A stretch of DNA of 11,062 bases from Planctomicrobium sp. (GTDB lineage: Bacteria; Planctomycetota; Planctomycetia; Planctomycetales; Planctomycetaceae). The stretch spans positions 1 through 11,062 of the forward strand of contig JAJDEL010000696.1 of NCBI GenBank assembly GCA_029259835.1, written 5' to 3'. Position 1 is the first letter of the stretch; each line of letters opens with the position of its first letter. Below are positions 1 through 7,600 of the stretch, in pieces. The notes under the pieces are model-generated. The model ran no database searches. It was not told where the DNA came from and saw nothing but the letters and a program-made list of their open reading frames with translations. A program made the translations under genes and the position numbers.

Positions 1-689
1 CGCACGTACGGATCGATTGTTCCTTCTGGCTCAGCAATCGCGTTGGCGTTGCGAGTGGAACTGCCTCGCCAGTATTTGATTTTTCCGTCTGGTCCAATGA
101 CGCGACGATTCGAGGCAAATTTTTCGACTTTGCCTTTCCCGTATCCGATGTGTGAGACGGGACGTGGAGCCTTCACGGCGACACTAGCTGCCGCGGCGGT
201 TCTGTGGATTGCGTCTCTGGCAAAGGCTTCGCCGAACATCATCGCTGGATGACCATGAGCAGCCAAAATCTCTGCGGCGGTAAAGTCTACGCCAGGCGCA
301 TCGTGTTGATGCACCACATGCACACTGACGCGGTCAGTCGTTGTTCCAACTGCATCGGCGAGGGCTTCGATCCACGCATCGTGTGTACCGTTTGAAATTG
401 CAACCCAATCGATCACGCATAGCACGATTGGTTTTTCATCCGTCAGCAGTATTAAACCCCGAGCGCTGAGTGGATCGACAATCCGCTCGACAGGTTTCAC
501 GAACCCATAGCAAAGTGGATTTCCAACCGGCGGCGTCACATCGCATTGAAACGTCGCGATTTGCAGCGGCGTCTTTTCGCTCCCGTTGTTCTGAGCCAGG
601 CAAACGTTACACAATCCCGCGAGTAGAAGGGTGAAGTTGAAAATGTAAATGCGCCCATAATTGGCGTTGGAACGGTTCATTGAATTCAT
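1..689 (-). CDS. Neutral/alkaline ceramidase-like secreted protein, N-terminal part (cut by left window edge)
   Basis: The frame stays open from the ATG at 689 to the left edge (229 full codons), so this is the N-terminal part of a longer gene. Residues 1-32 form a signal peptide: a hydrophobic stretch around FNFTLLLAGLCNVCLA, with cleavage probably before Q33. The mature part begins with ATFQCDVTPPVG (residues 45-56), a start typical of neutral/alkaline non-lysosomal ceramidase-like proteins. HVVHQHDAPG (124-133) matches the position of the family's zinc-binding HTHSGPG-type segment and keeps an HxH pair. SNRRVIGPDGK (193-203) is a later conserved patch. True ceramidases hydrolyse the amide bond of ceramide; many planctomycete relatives are untested, so the substrate here is unknown. 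The gene begins 41 nt after the sialidase-like gene on the same strand, so the two are probably co-transcribed. A second in-frame ATG at 680 is an alternative start; neither has a strong ribosome-binding site. Confidence 0.75.
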   Translation of the reverse strand, partial: MNSMNRSNANYGRIYIFNFTLLLAGLCNVCLAQNNGSEKTPLQIATFQCDVTPPVGNPLCYGFVKPVERIVDPLSARGLILLTDEKPIVLCVIDWVAISNGTHDAWIEALADAVGTTTDRVSVHVVHQHDAPGVDFTAAEILAAHGHPAMMFGEAFARDAIHRTAAAASVAVKAPRPVSHIGYGKGKVEKFASNRRVIGPDGKIKYWRGSSTRNANAIAEPEGTIDPYV

Positions 690-730
690 CTTTCAGAGAA
701 ATTGCATCGAGAGAAAATCAAGCGGCGAAC

Positions 731-1996
731 TCACTGCTGCTTCACTCTTGGGAGTTGCCAACGGACGGTTTCGATGTGCGTTTTATTATCTGATCCGCGA
801 AAACTGTAACATGAGATGAGTTTTCCGTCGTCGGCTTGGACAGTGTTACCAAAGCCGCCGCCGCTGGCTCCGATGTTTTGATCATCGATGACGAGACGGT
901 CACGGTCAAAACCCCAGGTTTCACCATCATCGTCGCTGAAGATTGCTCTTAATCCGAGGGAGTGACCATCGGTGGAACTGCTTCGCACTGTGAAGGTCAG
1001 CAGCAGTCGACCATCTTTCAGGCTCAGAAACCGTGGATACATCTCGCCACCAGCTCCGAACGTGCCATGCTGACCGTGTCGCCGCCAAGTTGTGCCGTTG
1101 TCGGTTGAAGCCCAAAGCATCATGCGATCAGCCTGATCACCATTCTCTTTTCCAGCAGACTTTAAGTCGGGGGAACTCCAGTGGGGACCAGTGGCGTCAA
1201 CGCGTAGGACGTGCAACAGCTTGCCAGATTTCGTGCGATAGGTTGTTGATTGAGAGAAAAATCCATCAACGTCAATCCAACCAGCTGTATCGGGCTTAAG
1301 TGACTTATCCCAGGTCTTGCCACTGTCATGAGATCGCCACAATGCAACGGTTGATGGTGCTTGCTCACCGCCGTGCTGCATACTGACGCCGAACATGGTG
1401 ATCATCTTCAGAGGAGCATCTGGGGCGGGGATTTCAAACACGGACCAATCGGTTGCCGTGTTGGCACCGGCGGGAAATCCTTCAGGACCAATGCGATGTT
1501 CCAACCAGGTCTTTCCATCATCCGTTGAACGAAACAGTTTGCTGTATGTATACCCAGTCTTGTTAGCAGCGTCTTGTTTCAGAAAATGGCACGGCATCAG
1601 CAGCGTACCGTCGGAGAGTCGATTCAATGAGAATTCCCGACCATGAACATCGAGGTGTTCTTCGCGCGGTCCCCAAGTTTTTCCACCATCGTTTGATCGC
1701 CAGAAGATCGCACGTTCTAGATATGGAGTACCTGCTGGCAGTTTATTGTGTGGCACGCCACCGTACGAGAACGCGACAATCAGCATTTTGTTGCCGCCGA
1801 GCCGTGTGATCCACGGCTTGTAATCGTTAGGAATTCCCAGTGGCGTGCGAGTTGCCGGAATTGATTCGCCCATCAACCGATGTGGCGCAAGAACTTTGAC
1901 AGGGCGATCTGGTTCACCAGCCACACACAAAACGGGGAACTGGCCTAGCAGAACGGCTGTGATAAAGACTTTTACTAGGTCGTGAAGATCACACAT
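731..1996 (-). CDS. Secreted sialidase-family (BNR/Asp-box repeat) protein
   Basis: A 421-residue protein with five Asp-box repeats (S-x-D-x-G-x-T-W): SNDGGKTW 101-108, STDDGKTW 157-164, SHDSGKTW 222-229, STDNGTTW 297-304 and SDDDGETW 354-361. These mark a six-bladed beta-propeller of the exo-sialidase type. I chose the ATG at 1996 because it gives a signal peptide (hydrophobic VKVFITAVLLGQFPVLCVA) and has AAAGGA 11 nt upstream. The frame is open to an ATG at 2158, but that extension translates an intergenic hairpin and does not look like protein. The family's catalytic residues are Arg, Tyr, Glu and Asp; EMYPRF (318-323) could belong to the active site, but I cannot assign the full set. Many planctomycete members may act on glycans other than sialic acid. 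The protein is probably periplasmic or extracellular. The gene lies just upstream of the ceramidase-like gene and downstream of the porin gene. Confidence 0.85.
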   Translation of the reverse strand: MCDLHDLVKVFITAVLLGQFPVLCVAGEPDRPVKVLAPHRLMGESIPATRTPLGIPNDYKPWITRLGGNKMLIVAFSYGGVPHNKLPAGTPYLERAIFWRSNDGGKTWGPREEHLDVHGREFSLNRLSDGTLLMPCHFLKQDAANKTGYTYSKLFRSTDDGKTWLEHRIGPEGFPAGANTATDWSVFEIPAPDAPLKMITMFGVSMQHGGEQAPSTVALWRSHDSGKTWDKSLKPDTAGWIDVDGFFSQSTTYRTKSGKLLHVLRVDATGPHWSSPDLKSAGKENGDQADRMMLWASTDNGTTWRRHGQHGTFGAGGEMYPRFLSLKDGRLLLTFTVRSSSTDGHSLGLRAIFSDDDGETWGFDRDRLVIDDQNIGASGGGFGNTVQADDGKLISCYSFRGSDNKTHIETVRWQLPRVKQQ

Positions 1997-2050
1997 GATG
2001 TCGAATGTCCTTTCTTGGACAGTGTTGACAGTATCGAAGTGTGATGCAAC

Positions 2051-2072
2051 CTTCTCTCCCCAAGGAGAGGGG
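2051..2072. repeat. Small hairpin with CTCTCC/GGAGAG arms
   Basis: CTCTCC (2054-2059) pairs with GGAGAG (2064-2069) across a CCAA loop. One C-G pair and two T-G wobbles extend the stem to nine pairs. It lies in the leader of the sialidase-like gene, about 55 nt upstream of the chosen start. From memory, short CTCTCC...GGAGAGGG hairpins are common interspersed elements in planctomycete intergenic DNA; the copy number in this genome is unknown. Confidence 0.45.
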
Positions 2073-2197
2073 ATAAAAGTTGCCGCGATGTGGCAGTGAT
2101 AGGGGTTTTTAAACACGCTTTGATGCCAGGAAGGTACACAACCATCACTCCAGTGCACTTCTCGTTCAATGATTGGATACCGGCAGTCTCAATGCAG

Positions 2198-2232
2198 AAC
2201 AGGCGTCACTCAAGAAATGAGTGACGCCTGTT
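2198..2232 (-). terminator. Perfect 15-bp hairpin after the porin gene, probable terminator
   Basis: The left arm 2198-2212 and right arm 2218-2232 are perfectly complementary (core CAGGCGTCACTCA), with a 5-nt loop. The hairpin begins 35 nt beyond the stop codon of the porin gene, in the right place to end that leftward transcript. In the leftward reading the stem is followed by only a short U-poor run, so it is not a textbook rho-independent terminator. It could instead stabilise the 3' end of the mRNA. No gene is visible between 1997 and 2267; this hairpin and the one at 2051 are the only structures I see there. Confidence 0.6.
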
Positions 2233-2267
2233 GAAAGGAGCAAAATTCAATTATTTCCGCTATGAAA

Positions 2268-3878
2268 TCAGAAACTCCAATCAGCGAAGAAGTAGAACTG
2301 GTCGGCATCGTTTCGGTTGGCGACAGCAGCGTTTGGGTGACCGTCGACTGCGTCTCCGTAGAAGAACCAGAAGTAGCCGGTTTGCAGCTTCAGGTTTTTG
2401 TTCACAGCATACGTTGCGACGAGGTCAACTTCGGTTCCCAGATTGCGACTGGCGGTTGTTGTGACTCCTCCAAATGGAGCACCAGCAACGTTCCAAATGG
2501 CGTCTTCTGCTTCTGCCTTTTTGAACCAGTGTACGGCAGTCAGAAGTGTCAGTTTTTTCGTGGGCTTGACCGTGATTTGAGTGCTGTAGTCGATCAGGTT
2601 CTGACCGTTGAAGTTGTCAATCAGGCCCCAGTACGCATGCCCCAGCGGGAACAGGGTACTTACCGTGTGATTATCCCCATCGGTAGGATCGTCATCGCCT
2701 GATCCCCAGAAGAAGACTCCTGAAAGTGTTGGTGTCCATGGCAATTGATGGAATGTCAAGCCGCTGTTGCTGGAAATAAATCCGGCAGTCACATCCTGAG
2801 CAGGACCAGCTCCGACGACATCTTCTCCAACTTGAAACGCTCCTTCCCAATCCCAACCAAAGGTTAACCAGTCACAGCCGCATTCATCTTTGATAGGATG
2901 TTTCCCAGCGTAACGAGCACCAAATGTGTGTCGATTCCCGTCGATTCGGTCGGCGCGGTCAGCGTCTTCATCCAGCCATAACCAGTACAGATCCAACGTC
3001 CCTTTCGGGGCTTGTTTATAGGTTGCGTAAACTCCGCTGAACCAACGGCTTTGGTCAGGATTGTCAAATGAAGTGGGTCGGTAGGTATTCCCAGTGGCTC
3101 CATTGACTGGGCGTGTGGCGAATGCGTCAATGTTCCAATCCGGGCTGGTGTAGTACAGCTTAGCCCCTTCAAAGTTCCTGAACGTGTTCGACCAGCCGAG
3201 TGGAGAAATGAGGTGCTGCGATCCGTATTTCAGGAACTGACGTCCAGTACGCAGGCGAAGCGCTGTATCGCCGGAGCCGAGCAGTTTCATATCCCCGTAA
3301 TACTGCAATAAGTCAAACCGATTTTCGTCGATGGGCAACTCTGGCAAGTCGGCATTGAAAGTTGGAGCATCAATCGCCTGTACGTATCCTGTAAATTGGT
3401 CGCCATGTTTTACTTCCAGGTAAGGCGTGATACGCCACTGGTTGTAACTCGAACGACCTGCCGGAACTGGCGGTCGTAAGCGATTGCTTTCTTCAAGAAA
3501 ACGGTAACGCAAAGATCCACCGATTGAGTACGTCCAGTCCCCGATCTTCTGATTCTTCAAACCAGCCAGGAGTGGTTCATCACTACAAATGCTGCTGAGC
3601 CAGCCCTGTTGTTCGCACCCGTACGAATCACAACCACCGATGCCGGGGGCGCACGAATTTGCATCACACGCAAACGAAGGAGGCGATCCTGGTTCGACTG
3701 CAATTGGTGGAGGATTGTTCAATTCGTTAAAAAGAACCGGCGTCACGACGCTCTGCTCTTTCGAATTCGAAAACAGATCTTCCACTGAAGGGATATGTTC
3801 GACCTGTACCTCCTGCGAGTAGGAGACATTTTGGACCATACCTGACAAAGCTAACGAGAAAATAAGGCGTTTTAACAT
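2268..3878 (-). CDS. Alginate-export-family outer-membrane beta-barrel porin
   Basis: A 536-residue protein resembling the Alginate_exp family (AlgE-like 18-strand barrels that let anionic polysaccharides or other substrates cross the outer membrane). Residues 1-21 form a signal peptide (LIFSLALSGMVQNVSYS). Residues 22-110 are a low-complexity linker with five cysteines (71, 76, 83, 88, 98). The barrel starts near SIGGSLRYRFLEE (118-130). The segment LRLRTGRQFLKYGSQHLISP with the following LGWSNTFRNFEGAKLYY (207-243) is the most recognisable family signature. Alternating aromatic and polar strands continue to a C-terminal FADWSF; the terminal Phe is the signal expected for barrel assembly. 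A further CGC pair lies at 333-335 in a loop. The substrate cannot be read from sequence. No clear Shine-Dalgarno sequence precedes the ATG. A hairpin follows the gene, so it is probably a separate transcript from the sialidase-like gene. Confidence 0.85.
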   Translation of the reverse strand: MLKRLIFSLALSGMVQNVSYSQEVQVEHIPSVEDLFSNSKEQSVVTPVLFNELNNPPPIAVEPGSPPSFACDANSCAPGIGGCDSYGCEQQGWLSSICSDEPLLAGLKNQKIGDWTYSIGGSLRYRFLEESNRLRPPVPAGRSSYNQWRITPYLEVKHGDQFTGYVQAIDAPTFNADLPELPIDENRFDLLQYYGDMKLLGSGDTALRLRTGRQFLKYGSQHLISPLGWSNTFRNFEGAKLYYTSPDWNIDAFATRPVNGATGNTYRPTSFDNPDQSRWFSGVYATYKQAPKGTLDLYWLWLDEDADRADRIDGNRHTFGARYAGKHPIKDECGCDWLTFGWDWEGAFQVGEDVVGAGPAQDVTAGFISSNSGLTFHQLPWTPTLSGVFFWGSGDDDPTDGDNHTVSTLFPLGHAYWGLIDNFNGQNLIDYSTQITVKPTKKLTLLTAVHWFKKAEAEDAIWNVAGAPFGGVTTTASRNLGTEVDLVATYAVNKNLKLQTGYFWFFYGDAVDGHPNAAVANRNDADQFYFFADWSF

Positions 3879-4192
3879 TTGAAGTTCAGCAACTTTTGAG
3901 AAACGGTGACTGACTGAATTTGTTGTGCTGACCGAGTATCAGAAAAACATGAAAGAGTGAGAAACCGGTGGTTGTACAACATGGTAAATCGTCCTAAACC
4001 AACTCTTCGCTGGAGCGTGAGGATCGGGATTTCACTGCTAAACACACTGTCCAAACTGGTAATCGGAACAACCGGAACACTCTCACATTGCCTTTTGACA
4101 ACATGCACAGAACGCACACTTTTACTGACCGTGGATGCACAGCCTTCGCCTTGAACCGGTGGATTCTGCAGGTGCAAGCTTATCTGGATAAA

Positions 4193-4221
4193 ACAGAGAA
4201 TCTGTCAGCATTTCACTGACA
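4193..4221. promoter_or_regulatory. Two overlapping inverted repeats, operator-like
   Basis: ACAGA-GAA-TCTGT (4193-4205) and TGTCAG-N7-CTGACA (4203-4221) are both perfect dyads. They share TGT, so as RNA hairpins they would be mutually exclusive. They lie between the divergent porin and cytochrome-domain genes, where an operator would be expected. The regulator is unknown, and short dyads occur by chance, so this is a candidate only. Confidence 0.3.
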
Positions 4222-4343
4222 TTCTAGGAACAAAACGTTCGGCGAAGATTCCTCTGAACAGGTGAGGTTTGCAGCCACTCTGGTTTCGATGTCTCATCAA
4301 ATGAATTCGGAGAAGATCATGGGACAGAATAAAATATTCAAGG

Positions 4344-4360
4344 TTGGCACTCTTGTTGGA
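4344..4360 (+). promoter_or_regulatory. Weak sigma-54 (-24/-12) promoter-like site
   Basis: TTGGCAC (4344-4350), a 5-nt spacer and TTGGA (4356-4360) resemble the TGGCAC-N5-TTGCA consensus with correct spacing. The -12 element has GG where the consensus has the nearly invariant GC. It faces the cytochrome-domain gene. No enhancer-binding regulator is encoded in the window. Low confidence. Confidence 0.2.
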
Positions 4361-4651
4361 TGGTTTGGAATTAGGATCGGTAAAAATCGAGTTGCACAGA
4401 GACCTCCAGCCCGATAACTTCTACATGGTCTGGTGTTCTTTCAATCGAAATGAAACGAATCAAGAAGCGTTAAGATGAAGTTCACTTCGCGCGACGGCTG
4501 TGTTGCAATTGTATTGGTGAGCGAAAACCGTTTGTCTTCGCAAGGTGCGTCTAAGAGTGGGTTGATGATGCACTTCAATGGCTCACGCTGTTTCTATCCA
4601 TGTTTAGAGCAGATTGCTCTTTCCTGTGCCCGTGGAAAACGGTTTTCATCA

Positions 4652-7600
4652 GTGAAAACGCTGGATTCCACGAGGCAGAACGCGAATGCCAATACGAAAA
4701 GTGCTCTAGTGTGGGGAGCTTTCGCAATTCTGCTGAGCACATTCACGACCACATTAGCCGGTGAAGATTCCGTTCGTGATGCCACAACTGACGCCAAAGG
4801 GATTGAATTCTTTGAGCAACGAATTCGGCCGGTACTCATTGCTCGCTGCTACAAATGTCATTCCGAAACGAGCAAAGAGGTACAAGGTGGTTTTCGGCTG
4901 GATGACAGGCAAGCAATTCGCACAGGCGGTGACAGTGGGCCGGGAGTTGTTCCGGGTAAAACTGACGAAGGTTACCTGCTCGAAACTCTCGAATATACCG
5001 GCGAACTCTACGACATGCCTCCTGACGGAAAGTTGCCAGAGAAAGTGATTGCCGATTTCCGCCGCTGGGTGAAGATGGGCGCTCCTGATCCGCGCGAGCC
5101 GAAAGCGACAAGCACGGCAACAACGCTTGCAACTTCAGCAGCATCGCCGGATGACCTCTGGGTACTTCAACCGCTGCTTCGTCCAGAAGTTCCAGTTATC
5201 AAGAACAAAGAATGGATTCGTGGCGACATCGACAACTTCGTAATGGCGAAGCTCGAAAGGTTAAAGCTGACACCCGTTTCGCCTGCGGATCGCTATACGT
5301 TATTGCGTCGAGTGACATTCGATCTCACAGGCTTACCTCCTACAGCAAATGAAATCGAATCGTTTGTCAAGGATTCTGAAGACGATGCCTTTGAAAAGGT
5401 TGTCGACCGACTGCTTGCTTCGCCTGCGTTTGGAGACCGGTGGGCGCGGCATTGGTTAGATTTAACTTGTTTTGCTGACCTTGCTGACGACCAGGGGAAT
5501 GTCCTCATTCAAGGAGCATGGCGATACCGTGATTACGTTATCGATTCATTGAATCATGACAAACCGTTTGATCAGTTCATTCACGAACAAATCGCAGGTG
5601 ATCTGCTTCCGCACGATACGGCTGAGCAACAGCGAGAACAAATCATCGCGACAGGTTATCTCGCTATTGGTCCCTGGACATTACAAAACTATGTGAAGGA
5701 ACAATTGCATGCCGATGTGGTCGATCATCAAGTCGACAAAATCAGTCGCACGTTTCTGGGGATGTCAGTTCGATGTGCTCGTTGCCATGATCATAAGTTT
5801 GATCCAATTCCTACGCGAGACTACTACGCGATGGCAGGCATTTTTCATAGCACTCTGACAACGCGGTTTGATGGACGTGGAGTCTGGAGCCGAATTGTGA
5901 CTCGAGAACTTCCTGAGATTCAAGAAGATCAAGCACTCGCAGAACTGGAACGATCACTCGCACAGGTCAAGCAACAAAAGAATGATCTGGAATTAGAATT
6001 AAATGATTTACTCAGCGAACAAGCGACAGAGAAATTCCGCGAGAAAGTCGTCAGCAAAACAGGGAATGGACTGACTCTAAAAGCAGGAATTGCAGCCAAT
6101 CAAGCTGGCAAGGACTACCGCATCTCGTTTGCAGCCGGCCCTTCTGTGTGGGCTGCTGCGTCTCAGGCGACCTGGAAGCAGGATGGAATTCTCATTCAAG
6201 TTTTGCGGAAGGACGAGACCGTTCTGGATTATCACGTTCATCAACCGGGGACATGGTCGGACAATTTAGACGCGCAGCAACTCAGTGAAGGGGCATTCAG
6301 TTATACCGGAGACGGGTCGGGTGATGTCAGGCTGCATATTACTGCAAGCCGGCTTCATTCTGGCAGGTTCGGAGGGTCCATTGACGATTTAGAAGTGATT
6401 GAAACTGAAACGTCACAAGTGCTGTTCACAGAAAACTTTGATGAATACCAGATCAAGGGTATACCGGGCGTGCAACATCACACGCAATTGCCAGTCTATG
6501 CCGCAGGTACGTTTCCCAACTGGATCGGCAACGGAATCAACCACTCGCACGCTGTTAATATCTCTGACGTGCCGGACCAACCAAATATCGCACTACAGAT
6601 TTTTAGCGGGAACGCGGAACCGTCCGAAATTCCGCGAGTTGCGGAAATCAATAACGAAATTGAATTGATCGCCAAGAAAATCAAGCTTTTGGAGTACGTC
6701 CGTCCGGGGATTACGAAAGCACTTGCCGTACAAGATATTCCGGCGCCAGAAGATACCTCGGTCTACATTCGCGGCAACTTTCGAACACGTGGTGACGTTG
6801 TCCCGAGAGGTGCCCTCTCCGCGGTTGAGGACCATCCATTTCCAGAGATCCCTCCAGGAACAAGTGGCCGTAAAGAGTTAGCCGAATGGCTCACAAGCAA
6901 GAAGAACCTGGTCACTCCGAGGGTTCTTGCCAATCGTATTTGGTCTCACTTGTTCGGGACAGGACTGGTACGATCAGTTGATTATGTTGGAATTCATGGT
7001 GACCAGCCGAGTCATCCGGAATTGCTTGATTATCTGGCAATTCGATTTCGGGATGAACATCATTGGTCACTCAAATCTCAAATTCGTGAACTTGTCCTTT
7101 CAAGTACTTATCAAATGTCGAGCCAGCACAATCCCGTTGCGGCAAAAAATGATCCCGATAATCGGTGGTTGTGGCGAATGAATCGTAGACGGCTCACTGC
7201 CGAGTCAATTCGGGACGGGATGCAGGCAATCAGCGGCAAGCTTGATGACGCGCGAGGCGGACCTTCGCTTGGGTTGAGAATCCATGAGAACCTTTCCGGT
7301 ATTGATGACACAGTGAACCCGGTCGCTTACACCAGCCACAAAAGTCCCGCCCACATTGTCAATCGGCGTTCTGTCTACTTGCCGTTGCGGCGAGATCGAC
7401 CGACCGGAATGCTTGAGATATTAAGTGTGTTCGATTTTCCGCACCCCAACGAAATTACGGGACAGCGAGTCGAAAAAACCGTCGCCACGCAGGCTTTGTT
7501 CCTGATGAATGCACCGTTCGTTAAAGAGCAGGCTAAGCTCACCGCCGAACGTCTGTTTGTTCAAGAAGGAGAGACTTTGAGAGCAATTACGGCTCAAGGA

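Larger units (their letters stand above)
3879..4474. other. Divergent intergenic control region without a convincing gene
   Basis: About 600 bp (about 770 bp if the next gene starts at 4652) separates the leftward porin gene from the rightward cytochrome-domain gene and must hold both promoters. I see a perfect 10-bp palindrome GTTGTACAAC (3971-3980), two overlapping dyads (4193-4205 and 4203-4221), an 8-bp direct repeat ATGCACAG (4103-4110 and 4135-4142) and a weak sigma-54-like match (4344-4360). The open frames inside do not look like real proteins. No clear -35/-10 pair could be assigned. Confidence 0.6.

Noticed and set aside
2262..2702. 146-codon open frame on the plus strand
   Set aside because: It is fully antisense to the porin barrel, whose family signature is clear; its product has no signal or motif.
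4095..4126. TTGACA as a -35 box facing right
   Set aside because: No TATAAT-like -10 occurs at 16-18 bp; the best hexamers are poor.
3872..4177. 101-codon minus-strand frame in the divergent region
   Set aside because: It overlaps the porin start in another frame, has no ribosome-binding site, and its composition does not look like a protein.
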